Assembly (NCBI GenBank): GCA_034104345.1
Contig: JAXEDY010000008.1
Location: 1 to 64,000 of the forward strand
Origin: HGM11416 sp034104345
GTDB lineage: Bacteria > Bacillota > Clostridia > Christensenellales > Borkfalkiaceae
Direction of reading: 5' to 3'
Length of the DNA stretch: 64,000 bases
The notes under the pieces are model-generated. The model saw only the letters and a list, made by a program, of their open reading frames with translations. It was not told the DNA's origin and did not search any database. Positions 53,066 to 62,531 of the stretch are shown piece after piece. Made by a program: the position numbers and the translations under genes. Position 1 is the stretch's first letter, and the number at the start of each line of letters is the position of its first letter.

Positions 53066-54463
53066 TTATACGGGATAAACCTTATCTTTTGCTTCGGCTA
53101 AATCTTTATCTACGCCCTTTTCTTTGGCAAGGCGATATTTAAAGTAGTTTACCGATACTTCGGGGAACATGGCGTAAGTTAAAACGTCTTCTTCTTTGGT
53201 GTAATATTCGCTCATTTCCGCCTTAATTTTGTCGTATTCGGGAACGGTTAAGTCTTCTTTTACGGGCTTTGCGTCGCCGCAGCACTTTTTAACGACTTCT
53301 TCGTTGCAAGGCGCGGGAAGATGACCGTAGCCGCCGAGAAGCAGATTTTTGAATTCTTTGGTAACCATTTTATAGCGTTCTCCGCTTAAAACGTTTAAAA
53401 CCGCCTGCGTGCCAACTATCTGGCTCGACGGGGTTACGAGCGGCGGATAGCCGCAATCTTTACGAACGTTGGGAACTTCTTCCAACACTTCGTCTAACTT
53501 ATCGAGTTTGCCCTGATCTTTAAGTTGCCCCATAAGGTTTGAAAGCATGCCGCCGGGAACCTGATATTTTAGCGTGTTTACGTTGATTTTGCGAACGTTC
53601 GGGTTAAGCCGGCCTTCTTTTTCGAGTTTATCCGCCACCTTTTTGAAGTGTTCGGTAATGGGAATAAGTTTCTGAACGTCGATACCCGTATCGTATTTTG
53701 TGCCTGCCAAAGTTACGACCAGCGGTTCGGTTGCAGGTTGCGAAGTGCCGTTACCCATTGCCGAAAGCGCGCAATCTACTATGTCGCACCCCGCCTCGAT
53801 GGCTTTTAAGTTTACCATATCGCCCGTACCGGTTGTGTTGTGAGTGTGCAGGTGTATCTTCGTTTCGGGTTTTAACACCTTTTTCATCGCCGAAATAAGG
53901 TCGTAAGCGGTATACGGAAGAAGCAGGTTCGCCATATCTTTAAGGCAGATATTGTCGGCGCCCATGTCTTCGAGCGTTTTTGCAAGTTTTACGAAATATT
54001 CGTTGGTGTGAACGGGGCTGGTCGTATAAGAAATGGTCGCTTCGCAGATGCCTCTGTATTTTTTTATCGCAGCCATAGGGGCTTTTAAATTTTCGACGTC
54101 GTTAAGCGCGTCGAAAACCCTTATAACGTCTACCCCGTTTTTAATGGCGTATTCGACGAATTTATCTACTACGTCGTTGGTGTAATGCTTATAACCGAGC
54201 AGGTTCTGCCCGCGGAGAAGCATCTGAATTTTTGTTTTTTTAAGGTGACTTTTTAAAACGCGAAGGCGTTCCCACGGATCTTCGTTTAAAAAGCGAAGGC
54301 ACGAATCGAAAGTCGCGCCGCCCCATGCTTCGAGCGAATAATACCCGATGTCGTCGAGCGCGTCGAGCGCGGGGAGCATATCTTCCAAACTCATACGCGT
54401 TGCCGCCTGCGATTGGTGAGCGTCGCGCAGTATGGTTTCGGTTATCATAACTTTTTTATCCAT
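53066..54463 (-). CDS. oxaloacetate decarboxylase alpha / pyruvate carboxyltransferase subunit
   Basis: A 465-residue carboxyltransferase of the OadA/PycB/transcarboxylase-5S family, acting on pyruvate/oxaloacetate. It starts ITETILRDAHQSQAATRM (metal and substrate loop), has the carbamylated-Lys strand NICLKDMANLL and the metal motif HLHTHNTTG. It lacks the C-terminal biotin domain present in long OadA, as in transcarboxylase 5S; the biotin carrier is encoded separately in the operon (55903-56265). Confidence 0.92.
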   Translation of the reverse strand: MDKKVMITETILRDAHQSQAATRMSLEDMLPALDALDDIGYYSLEAWGGATFDSCLRFLNEDPWERLRVLKSHLKKTKIQMLLRGQNLLGYKHYTNDVVDKFVEYAIKNGVDVIRVFDALNDVENLKAPMAAIKKYRGICEATISYTTSPVHTNEYFVKLAKTLEDMGADNICLKDMANLLLPYTAYDLISAMKKVLKPETKIHLHTHNTTGTGDMVNLKAIEAGCDIVDCALSAMGNGTSQPATEPLVVTLAGTKYDTGIDVQKLIPITEHFKKVADKLEKEGRLNPNVRKINVNTLKYQVPGGMLSNLMGQLKDQGKLDKLDEVLEEVPNVRKDCGYPPLVTPSSQIVGTQAVLNVLSGERYKMVTKEFKNLLLGGYGHLPAPCNEEVVKKCCGDAKPVKEDLTVPEYDKIKAEMSEYYTKEEDVLTYAMFPEVSVNYFKYRLAKEKGVDKDLAEAKDKVYPV

Positions 54464-54514
54464 AATAACGAATTAACTCCTATATAAAAGTTGTTGCGAA
54501 AGCCCGAAAACGCT

Positions 54515-55885
54515 TTACAGCACGGGGCATATCGCCAAAAGAACGCCCGCCGCTATCGCAGAACCGATAACGCCCGCTACGTTCGGGCCCATTGCATGCA
54601 TCAAAAGATGGTTACTAGGGTCGTATTCACGACCTACGTCCTGCGAAATACGCGCCGCCATGGGCACAGCCGAAACGCCCGCAGAACCGATGAGCGGGTT
54701 GATTCCGCCGAATATTTTGTTCATAATCTTTGCGCAGAGCAAACCGCCGACCGTTCCCATGCAGAACGCGAACAAGCCGAGAAGTATGATTTTAATAGTG
54801 CTCCAATCAAGGAATATCGCGCCCGTTGCCTTCGAACCGACCATAACGCCCAGGAAAATGGTGATGGTATTCATAAGCCCGTTTTGCGCGGTATCCGAAA
54901 GACGAGCCGTGCAGCCCGATTCCTTTAAAAGGTTGCCGAGCATAAGCATGCCGAGAAGGGGCATCGCGTCGGGAAGCAAAATGCCCACGACGAGCGAAAC
55001 CGCTATCGGGAATATGATTTTTTCGAGCTTCGACACGGTACGAAGCTGTTTCATTTTGATTTTGCGTTCTTTATCCGTGGTCAAAAGGCGCATTATCGGC
55101 TTTTGAATGATAGGAATAAGCGCCATATACGAATATGCCGAAATTGCTATTGCGGGCAAAAGCGGTTCGGCAAGTTTTTTGGTAACGTAAATTGCCGTAG
55201 GTCCGTCGGCGCCGCCGATTATGCCGATTGCGCCCGCTTCCATCGGGGTAAAACCGAGAATGGTAACCGCACCCAGAAAGGTAATGAATATGCCGAGTTG
55301 CGCCGCCGCGCCGATGAACATGCTTTTGGGGTTTGCGATAAGCGGGCCGAAGTCGGTCATACAGCCTATGCCCAAAAAGATGATCGGCGGGAAAATAACC
55401 CAGTCTACGCCTTTATATATGTAGTAGAACAAGCCGAAATCGCGGATAATCTGCTCGGTAGATACCGAAAGCGCGTTTGCGTTGAAGGTCATTCCGTTTA
55501 TGGTAACGGCAGTGGTTTTAAGATATTCGGTAAGCGCGCCTATATCCGCATAATTCGTGCCGAAAACTTTATTGAGTTCGGTAAGAGTGCCTTTTGCTAT
55601 TTCGGCGTTAGTGAGCGTATCGGTTATGACGTAGCCCTTGGTGCCGAACAAAACGTGATATACGCCCGGAACGTTAACTATAAACATACCGAACGCTATG
55701 GGAAGCATTAACAGCGGTTCGAATCCCTTTACTATTGCAAGATAGAAAAGCACGAACGAGATGGCAAGCATAACGTAGTTTCGCCAGTCGCCGCCGGCAA
55801 AAAGCCCCGTTTGCTCCCAAAGCCTTTGAAGCGACGTTTTAACGCCTTCCCAAAAGCCCCCGTCGAGTAAACAATTCAAAAACAT
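54515..55885 (-). CDS. sodium-translocating decarboxylase beta subunit
   Basis: A 456-residue membrane protein of the OadB/GcdB/MmdB family that couples carboxybiotin decarboxylation to Na+ export. Family segments FLGIGCMTDFGPLIANPK, GFTPMEAGAIGIIGGADGPTAIYV and NHLLMHAMGPNVAGVIGSAIAAG are present. Compared with canonical members (about 380-430) there is an extra stretch of about 75 residues (90-165) between early helices, probably outside the membrane. Confidence 0.93.
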   Translation of the reverse strand: MFLNCLLDGGFWEGVKTSLQRLWEQTGLFAGGDWRNYVMLAISFVLFYLAIVKGFEPLLMLPIAFGMFIVNVPGVYHVLFGTKGYVITDTLTNAEIAKGTLTELNKVFGTNYADIGALTEYLKTTAVTINGMTFNANALSVSTEQIIRDFGLFYYIYKGVDWVIFPPIIFLGIGCMTDFGPLIANPKSMFIGAAAQLGIFITFLGAVTILGFTPMEAGAIGIIGGADGPTAIYVTKKLAEPLLPAIAISAYSYMALIPIIQKPIMRLLTTDKERKIKMKQLRTVSKLEKIIFPIAVSLVVGILLPDAMPLLGMLMLGNLLKESGCTARLSDTAQNGLMNTITIFLGVMVGSKATGAIFLDWSTIKIILLGLFAFCMGTVGGLLCAKIMNKIFGGINPLIGSAGVSAVPMAARISQDVGREYDPSNHLLMHAMGPNVAGVIGSAIAAGVLLAICPVL

Positions 55886-55902
55886 TTTTTACCCCCGAAA
55901 AA

Positions 55903-56265
55903 TCAGCCGATTACAGCGATAACCGCGTCGGTTTCGACGGTGGCACCCGTCTGAACGGGGAAAGTTACCACGCCGTCGCAGGGAGCGCTGATGTCGTTAT
56001 CCATTTTCATGGCTTCGAATATTAAAATAAGGTCGCCTTTTTTAACCTTGCTGCCTGCGGCAACGCAAAGTTTTTTGACCATTCCGGGAAACGGAGCGGT
56101 TACTTTTTCGCCTCCCGCCATAACGGGAGCGGCGGGAGCTGCGGGAGCAGCGGCTACGGGAGCCGCGGGAGCAACCGAAGTTACGACGGGAGTAGCGCCG
56201 CCGTTTACTTCTTCTACCGCTACGTCGTATTGAGTTCCGTTTACGGTTATTAAAAATTTACGCAT
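55903..56265 (-). CDS. biotin carboxyl carrier protein
   Basis: A 120-residue carrier. An N-terminal arm is followed by an Ala/Pro linker (about 32-50), then a biotinyl domain with the motif EAMKMDN, biotinylated at Lys87. It carries the CO2 between the carboxyltransferases and the membrane pump. Conforms to the gamma/1.3S subunit type. Confidence 0.95.
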   Translation of the reverse strand: MRKFLITVNGTQYDVAVEEVNGGATPVVTSVAPAAPVAAAPAAPAAPVMAGGEKVTAPFPGMVKKLCVAAGSKVKKGDLILIFEAMKMDNDISAPCDGVVTFPVQTGATVETDAVIAVIG

Positions 56266-56334
56266 AATTAAAATTTCTCCTTTATCTCGGTTAAAATCGT
56301 TTATAATTATTTTTTAGTTATTTTCGGTATAAAT

Positions 56335-56679
56335 TCAGCCGCGTTTTTTTAATTTTTTAACGGCAAATTCGCATTTTTCGTTGTTCTTTTCGTAATAAGC
56401 GTTTACAGCCGCGGTTATAACCGCCACCACTTCGGGCGATACGCCGTTTACGCTTTGTGCCGCGGGAGCGGTTGCCGCCGCGGGTTCGGTTTTTGCGGGC
56501 GCGTTCGATTTTTTATTTTTTACGGCTGTCATTGCCTTACCGATCAAGGTAATAACGGTAACGATAATCGCTATGCCGAAAAATATGACCAGCATGCCGA
56601 GAATCAGAACGAAAACCCCCGTTTCGATGTCCGAACCGAAAAGTTTGAATTGGTAATCGCTAAGCAGATTGTTAAGCAT
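56335..56679 (-). CDS. OadG-like small membrane subunit
   Basis: A 114-residue protein with a single N-terminal helix (about 19-43), an Ala/Pro/Lys linker and a short C-terminal part. OadG/MmdD-type subunits hold the carboxyltransferase and beta subunit together. The call is mainly from size, topology and operon position. Confidence 0.78.
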   Translation of the reverse strand: MLNNLLSDYQFKLFGSDIETGVFVLILGMLVIFFGIAIIVTVITLIGKAMTAVKNKKSNAPAKTEPAAATAPAAQSVNGVSPEVVAVITAAVNAYYEKNNEKCEFAVKKLKKRG

Positions 56680-56695
56680 TTATCTACCCCCGATT

Positions 56696-58078
56696 TTACG
56701 CAAGCCTTTGAAGCGCTGCTATAACGTATTGACGAACGAACTGCGGTTCGATAACGTCGTCGATAAAGCCGTTTTTAGCCGCGTTGAACGGATCCTGCAC
56801 TTCGTCGGCGTATTTTTTAGCCGCTTCGTCGTGATTTTTTTCGTTAACGCCGGCAAATTCTATCATCGCACCCTTTTCGGTTTCGAAAAGCGAAATTTTA
56901 GAAGTTGCGAAAGCGTACGAATAATCGGCGCCGAGCGCTTTCGAGCCGAAAATCGTATACCCTAAACCCACCGCGTTTTTATAAACGACGTTTACGCGCG
57001 GGGTTTCTAAGGTGTAAAGCGCATAAGTAAGGTTTGAAATTTCTTTTAAAATCGCGCTTTTTGCAACCGTTTCGTTGGCTTTTATGCCGAGCGTGTTAAC
57101 GAAAGTTAAAAGAGGAAGATTGTTTTCGCCGCAATAATAAACGAATTCTTTTATTTTTGCAACGTTTAAGTTATCGAGTTCCACGCCCTTTTCGCCGCCG
57201 CCGAAAATAATCGCGCCGCACGAAATGCCTCCTACTCTGCCCACGCCCACTTTAACTTCGGGCGCGTAGTCAGCGTTTAATTCGATAAAATAATCTTTAT
57301 CGAACACCGCGCTTATAATGCAGTTTTCGCAAGTTTTTTCGTTGAGTTCGGGCGCGGTTCTGTTTAAGTCGTCCATCGTTTCGACTTCGCCGTTATAATC
57401 GGGCAGAACGTCTAAAATTTTGGTAACCGTATCGCGCACGAAAAGCATATCGTCTGCGGCAAAAGTGGTTAAACCGTTATATTTTGCCGATTTAACGCCG
57501 CCTATGTCGTCGCCGTCCGCTTTTTTACCGCTTTTTGCGGCAAGAACGAGCGGGCTGTTATAACTTACGCACGCGTTTTTAAGCGTAAAGTTATAATCGC
57601 AAGCCGCCGCTATCAAAGCGTTCGAGCCGTAAACTTCGCCGATGCAAACGGCAATTTGCGGAACTTCGCCTTTAAGTTCCTGCATTTCGGCAAGAACTTC
57701 GGCAATTCCTTCCAATACGCTTACTTCTTCGCCTACGGCAACGCCTTTCGAGTTAAGCAGATAAATCATAGCGCTTCCCGAACGCAAAGCCTTAATCTGG
57801 CATTTAACTATTTTCTCGCAGTTTGCTTTTGTAAGACCGCCCGATAAAACTTCGGCGTTCTGCGCCGCTATATACACCGAATTTTCGTTTATCGAAGCCG
57901 CGCCAGTTATAACGCCTTCGCCGCCCGCAGCAGAATAAAATTCGTTTTTAGAAAAACTGTAAGAATCGAATTCGGCAAAACTGCTTTCGTCGGTAAGTTC
58001 GGCTATTTTAGCGCGAATTTCTTTGCCGTTTTCAAGCACTTCCGCCCTACGGTTTTTGAGTAAATCTATTTTATTCAT
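56696..58078 (-). CDS. divergent acyl-CoA carboxyltransferase (MmdA/12S-like)
   Basis: A 460-residue crotonase-fold carboxyltransferase, first gene of the decarboxylase operon. The C-terminal part aligns by eye with MmdA/PccB (GADYSYAFATSKISLFETEKGA; VFDKDYFIELNADYAPEVKVGVGRVGG). It is about 50 residues shorter than the usual 510, and two glycine-rich oxyanion-hole segments differ: KNAVGLGY where family members have RKAYGGAY, and GEVYGSNA in place of GPCAGGA. GGAGGGG precedes the ATG. It may accept an unusual acyl-CoA or be a structural component. Confidence 0.78.
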   Translation of the reverse strand: MNKIDLLKNRRAEVLENGKEIRAKIAELTDESSFAEFDSYSFSKNEFYSAAGGEGVITGAASINENSVYIAAQNAEVLSGGLTKANCEKIVKCQIKALRSGSAMIYLLNSKGVAVGEEVSVLEGIAEVLAEMQELKGEVPQIAVCIGEVYGSNALIAAACDYNFTLKNACVSYNSPLVLAAKSGKKADGDDIGGVKSAKYNGLTTFAADDMLFVRDTVTKILDVLPDYNGEVETMDDLNRTAPELNEKTCENCIISAVFDKDYFIELNADYAPEVKVGVGRVGGISCGAIIFGGGEKGVELDNLNVAKIKEFVYYCGENNLPLLTFVNTLGIKANETVAKSAILKEISNLTYALYTLETPRVNVVYKNAVGLGYTIFGSKALGADYSYAFATSKISLFETEKGAMIEFAGVNEKNHDEAAKKYADEVQDPFNAAKNGFIDDVIEPQFVRQYVIAALQRLA

Positions 58079-58108
58079 AAAACCCCTCCATGATAATTTT
58101 ATGTTACC

Positions 58109-58137
58109 ATTATATATTAAAAAAACTTAAAACGCAA
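58109..58137 (-). promoter_or_regulatory. promoter of the decarboxylase operon
   Basis: TTGCGT (58132-58137) and TATAAT (58109-58114), spacer 17 bp; the leader is only about 25 nt. Confidence 0.75.
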
Positions 58138-58267
58138 CCTTTTTTAAAAAATTTTCGTTCGGTTAAGGCGGGTTTTTAAAAGTCGGGCATTTTGATATTT
58201 TTTTGTGTCTTTTTATGCAAAATTTTTTCACCTGAAGTCATAACGAAAACCGATAAAAAACCGCGCT

Positions 58268-58305
58268 TAAAAAAAACGACCTTCGCGTTTATGCGAAAGC
58301 CGTTT
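58268..58305 (-). terminator. terminator after galT
   Basis: On the minus strand AACGGCTTTCGC and GCGAAGGTCGTT form a stem with G-U pairs and are followed by eight T residues. Confidence 0.7.
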
Positions 58306-58334
58306 TGTTTTTTTAGTGCGGTTTAACCGCCTGA

Positions 58335-59903
58335 TTATTTGATATTTACGCTTTCAAGGAAGTTTTTAAGCGCGGTTATACCCGCTTCGTCGCCCTTGAA
58401 CACCGCGGTGTTTTTCAGAATGTTTACGCAAACGTCGTTGACGTAAGCGGTAACTATTTCTTTCGCCTTTTCTTCGTCTTTTACCACGGGGTGTTCGGCA
58501 AGCAGTTTTTCGATCATATCTTTATGAACGTGCATGTCGTTATCCGCTTTGGCAACTTCTTCGGCGCTGTATTCGCGGGTTACCAAAATGCGTTCGATTT
58601 CGCCGAGCTGGCGTTTTAAACGCGCGGGCAGAATGTAAAGCCCCATCGCTTCGATTAAACCGATACCTTCTTTTTTGATGTTGTGATATTCGGGGTGAGC
58701 GTGGAAAATTCCGTCGGGATATTGTTCGCTGGTGCGGTTGTTTCTTAAAATAAGGTCTACGCTGTAACGGTTATCGGGCAAAAATCTTGCGATGGTCGTG
58801 CAGGTGTTGTGTCGGGTTCCGTCTGCTTCGAGCCCGATAATATCAACGCTTTCGTCGTTATATTTCTTCCATGCGTCGATGATTTCGCCCGCTATTTCGG
58901 CAACCGAGTTGCGGTTGTAGCCCGAAAGCCTTATAACCGTGTTATACCAGTTTACCACGCCGATTTCCACGTCGGGATAGGCTTCTTTTTTAAACACGCG
59001 CTTTAAGCCCGCTTTGTGCATGGGCATTTCGTGCAAACCGCCCTGATAGTGTTCGTGGTTTAAAATCGAGCCGCCAACGATGGGCAGATCGGCGTTAGAA
59101 CCTACGAAATAATGCGGAACGTATTCGATAAAGTCGAACAGTTTTTCAACCGTGTTTTTGCTTACCTTCATCGGCGTGTGTTCGCCCGACAAAAGTATGC
59201 AGTGCTGATAAAAATAAGCGTAAGGCGAATATTGCATAAACCACGGTTCGCCCATAAGTTCTAAAGATATGGTGCGCAGGTTGGTGCGTGCGGGATGCGT
59301 GAGCGTCCCCCTGTAACCTTCGTTTTCGCGGCAGAGCGCGCAAAGCGGATATTTTGTGTTATCCTTGGGCGCCGAAATAAGTTTTGCTATATCTTTATTG
59401 TCTTTTTCGGGTTTCGAAAGGTTTATGGTTATTTCGAGTTCGCGGTCGCCGTCTTTAAACGACCAGCCGACGTTTTTATCTATCGCGCTTTTTCTTATAT
59501 AGTTGTTCTTTATGCAAAGATTATAAAAATATTCGCAGAACGCTTTCGCGCCCATTTTTTCGCGGAGTTGCTTTGCCGTCGTGTTTACTTCGGAGGGCTT
59601 TGGCGTGATTATGCCGAAAATATAGGTGGCGTAAATGTCTTCATAGCCTTCTTCGCAAAGATTATTCTGACGAGCATAATCTTTTACCTCGTTAAAAATT
59701 TCATCGGGAAGTTCCATTTGCGAAACAGCCTGTTCGAAGGTATCGTGATCGAGCGCGGCGCTCGTAAGCCCGAATTCGCCGAGCAAAACGTTACGAGTGT
59801 AAACTTCGTCGAGCGGCGACAAAGATAAAAAGTTTCTGGCATAGCACACGATTTTTTCGACCAGAAGTTTTCCGTCGATAATCTTAACTTGTCCGTTTTC
59901 CAT
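58335..59903 (-). CDS. galT: UDP-glucose--hexose-1-phosphate uridylyltransferase, type 2
   Basis: A 522-residue type-2 GalT (GalT2, distinct from the E. coli type). It moves UMP between UDP-glucose and galactose-1-phosphate or an N-acetylhexosamine phosphate. Motifs: EHTPMKVSKNTVEKL, GGSILNHEHYQGG (active-site His-x-His type) and HAHPEYHNIKKEG. The start ATG at 59903 follows AAGGAG. With the NahK-like kinase (28768-29901) it completes two steps of galacto-N-biose/lacto-N-biose use. Confidence 0.92.
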   Translation of the reverse strand: MENGQVKIIDGKLLVEKIVCYARNFLSLSPLDEVYTRNVLLGEFGLTSAALDHDTFEQAVSQMELPDEIFNEVKDYARQNNLCEEGYEDIYATYIFGIITPKPSEVNTTAKQLREKMGAKAFCEYFYNLCIKNNYIRKSAIDKNVGWSFKDGDRELEITINLSKPEKDNKDIAKLISAPKDNTKYPLCALCRENEGYRGTLTHPARTNLRTISLELMGEPWFMQYSPYAYFYQHCILLSGEHTPMKVSKNTVEKLFDFIEYVPHYFVGSNADLPIVGGSILNHEHYQGGLHEMPMHKAGLKRVFKKEAYPDVEIGVVNWYNTVIRLSGYNRNSVAEIAGEIIDAWKKYNDESVDIIGLEADGTRHNTCTTIARFLPDNRYSVDLILRNNRTSEQYPDGIFHAHPEYHNIKKEGIGLIEAMGLYILPARLKRQLGEIERILVTREYSAEEVAKADNDMHVHKDMIEKLLAEHPVVKDEEKAKEIVTAYVNDVCVNILKNTAVFKGDEAGITALKNFLESVNIK

Positions 59904-60003
59904 AAAAAAGCACTCCTTTAAGCGCGGAATTCCGTTTTTCAACAAGCGTTTTTATGCGCTTTAAAACAACAAAAAAACCCTTGCTTTTATCCATACCCGA
60001 ATA

Positions 60004-60032
60004 ATATTAGCACACGCAAATTTTTTTTGCAA
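60004..60032 (-). promoter_or_regulatory. promoter of galT
   Basis: TTGCAA (60027-60032) and TAATAT (60004-60009), spacer 17 bp. Confidence 0.6.
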
Positions 60033-60116
60033 CCGTTTTTTAGCGTGTTTTAGCTATTTTTAAATCCTGTTTTATTTGTTTAACCGCGATTTTATTTGTT
60101 TTTATCGTTCGCCGCG

Positions 60117-61406
60117 CTACTTATTATGTTCGGCGTCTTTCGAAAGCGCGCTTACTTCTTTGTTTTTATCGAATTCGCGCCCGAAGGTTTTATCTGAAAG
60201 AGTAACCCCCATACGCACGCTGTTTTTTCCGTATTTTTCGCGCAGAAGTCCCACGCTTTTTTCAAGTTTTTCGCGCTTGTCGTATTTTTCGGGGTTCTGC
60301 CCGAACGTGAGTTGTTCGGCATCCGTAATAAAATCGCTCGCCGTAACTCCTATCGTACGCACGGGGCGTTTAAAATCGTAGATTTTAACGAATAAATTTA
60401 CCGCCGCTTTGTATAAGTCGGGCGCGAGAGCAGACGGAAATTCAAGTTTCGTCTGACGCGAAATCCACACGAGCGCGTTGTCGCGCACGGTTACGGTTAC
60501 CGTACGCGCCTTGCCCGATCCGTATTTTAACATCCTTGCCGAAACGCTTTCGCACAAATACGCCAGCACGTTTTTTACGTCGGCAAGGTTGTTAAGGTCG
60601 CGATAAGGCGTTACGCTGTTGCCCACCGACTTCGCTTCTTCTTCGTCGCCGAATTTGCGGACGGGCGAATTATCGTCTCCGCGCGCGTAAGTGTGTAGAG
60701 TTTCTCCCCACTTGCCGAAACGCGATATTAAAAAGTTTTCGTCGGCGATAGCTAAGTCCCCTATCGTGTATATATTATATTTGTTAAGTTTTAAAAGCGT
60801 AGATTTGCCGACGTATAACAAATCTTCGACTGGCAGCCGCCACACGGTTTTTTTATAGTTTTCGCGCGAAATTACGGTTGTGCCGTCGGGTTTTTTTAGG
60901 TCGGAACCGAGTTTTGCGAACACTTTGTTGAAACTTACGCCTACCGAACAGGTAAGCCCAAGTTCTTTTTTCATGCGAACCCGTATTTCGTCGGCTATCT
61001 GTTCGCCGCTGCCAAAAAGCCGCGAATTCGTTACGTCGAGCCACGCTTCGTCTATTCCGAACGGCTCGACGAGATCGGTGTAACTTAAATAGATTTCGCG
61101 CGCCCTTTTCGAATATTCGCCGTATTTTTCATGGTGCGGCCGAACGGTTAAAAGTTTGGGGCAAAGTTTTTTGGCGTCGCCTATCGTCATTGCGGTTTTT
61201 ATTCCGAACTTTTTGGCTTCTTCGCTTTTTGCAAGCACTATGCCGTGGCGAAGTTCTTTACTTCCGCAAACCGCCATCGGAAAACCTTTTAAAGCGGGGT
61301 TTAACGCGCATTCGACGCTTGCGAAAAAATTGTTTAAGTCGGAATGAAGTATAACCCGATCTTTTGCTGATTTTTCGGGTTTTTCTATATTTTTTCCGTT
61401 ATCCAT
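60117..61406 (-). CDS. Y-family DNA polymerase (DinB/Pol IV-like)
   Basis: A 429-residue translesion polymerase. The palm motifs are HSDLNNFFASVE and GIDEAWLDVT, and the little-finger domain follows after about residue 245. An N-terminal extension rich in Lys/Glu precedes the motif. It copies damaged DNA with low fidelity; LexA control cannot be judged because no clear box is seen upstream. Confidence 0.93.
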   Translation of the reverse strand: MDNGKNIEKPEKSAKDRVILHSDLNNFFASVECALNPALKGFPMAVCGSKELRHGIVLAKSEEAKKFGIKTAMTIGDAKKLCPKLLTVRPHHEKYGEYSKRAREIYLSYTDLVEPFGIDEAWLDVTNSRLFGSGEQIADEIRVRMKKELGLTCSVGVSFNKVFAKLGSDLKKPDGTTVISRENYKKTVWRLPVEDLLYVGKSTLLKLNKYNIYTIGDLAIADENFLISRFGKWGETLHTYARGDDNSPVRKFGDEEEAKSVGNSVTPYRDLNNLADVKNVLAYLCESVSARMLKYGSGKARTVTVTVRDNALVWISRQTKLEFPSALAPDLYKAAVNLFVKIYDFKRPVRTIGVTASDFITDAEQLTFGQNPEKYDKREKLEKSVGLLREKYGKNSVRMGVTLSDKTFGREFDKNKEVSALSKDAEHNK

Positions 61407-61471
61407 TTTTCGCTTTTTCGCCCCCCTTGTCCTTATTTTTTTGCAGATTAACTTTAATTTTTTACGCGTTT

Positions 61472-62434
61472 TTAGTTTTTATGCGCTATAGTTTTGCGTG
61501 CAGGTTTTTTATTTAAAAATTTACGTTTTAAGCGGCAAATTTGTTTGCGCGTGTTTTTTTGTATGATTTCGCCTTTATCGTAAACGAGTTTCGCACCCGC
61601 CGCCGCGCTTAAAATAATAACGCCCCACAAAATTATGCCCCACCATTTGTCGTAAGGGATGATTTTGCCCCCTACCGAATAAGCGGTTACAAACGACGAT
61701 ACGAGCCGCGTTATGATTATGGTAACCGAAAAACAGCCCGCGCTCATCGACGACAAGCCCGCCACGAAACAAAGCGCGTCGTCGGGAAAAAACGGGAGCA
61801 GAAACATCACGGTTAAAACTGCTTTGTCTTTGCCCTTTACTTTTTTAAGCGTAGAATCGAGAGTTTTTTTGCCTATAAGCAGTTTTGCCGCTTTATAACC
61901 GAGCGTTCGCCCCACGAAAAACGAGATAAAACTGCCCGCCGTAATGCCGATAAACGAATAAAGCCCGCCCTTGAATTCGCCGAACAGGCACACCCCCGCG
62001 CCTATCGCAACCACCCCCGGAATAGGCAACGCCGTTACCTGCAGAATTTGCAAAATTATAAACGCGGGCACGGCGTAAGCGCCTCGCTTTTCGATTTCGG
62101 CGCGCAGCGAGTTTACGTCGCGGATTTTTTGCCACAGGTTAATTTTTTGCCCGAAATATAAAACCGCTAAAAATATGACGCACAACGCCGTCGCGCTTAA
62201 ACTTATGCGATAAATAAAAGCGTCGTTTTTAAGCCCGAACTTCACCGCGAAAAACGAAACGGCAGCCAAAAGCCCCGCCGTTACGCCGATTATTAAATAT
62301 CTGCGACCGAATAAAAAGCCTTCGCCGCACGAATTTATATAAAGATATTCTAAATAAACCGTTGCCATGCATAGCGGCAGAATCGCCGCGAGCGACAATG
62401 CGGTTCTTAACGCCGCCCCGCTTTTTTTAACCAA
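61472..62434 (-). CDS. TVP38/TMEM64 (VTT domain) membrane protein
   Basis: A 320-residue protein with six to seven hydrophobic helices. The VTT/SNARE-associated motif is FGEFKGGLYSFIGITAGSFISFFVGRTLGYKA, and VMFLLPFFPDDALCFVAG follows. Its C-terminus is Lys/Arg-rich. Family members act in lipid scrambling or polyprenyl-phosphate recycling (DedA-related). Confidence 0.85.
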   Translation of the reverse strand: MVKKSGAALRTALSLAAILPLCMATVYLEYLYINSCGEGFLFGRRYLIIGVTAGLLAAVSFFAVKFGLKNDAFIYRISLSATALCVIFLAVLYFGQKINLWQKIRDVNSLRAEIEKRGAYAVPAFIILQILQVTALPIPGVVAIGAGVCLFGEFKGGLYSFIGITAGSFISFFVGRTLGYKAAKLLIGKKTLDSTLKKVKGKDKAVLTVMFLLPFFPDDALCFVAGLSSMSAGCFSVTIIITRLVSSFVTAYSVGGKIIPYDKWWGIILWGVIILSAAAGAKLVYDKGEIIQKNTRKQICRLKRKFLNKKPARKTIAHKN

Positions 62435-62531
62435 ACGCGCGCTCCTTACCGAATAAATTATATTCGGTTTAAGGTTTAAAAATACGCAGTCGCGCCGCTA
62501 AAAGTCCGTTTAGTTCGCTTAAAGTTCGGGG

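Noticed and set aside
55713..55730. GGTTCGAATCCC-like T-arm suggesting a tRNA
   Set aside because: Inside the beta-subunit gene and no acceptor stem, D-arm or anticodon stem flanks it.
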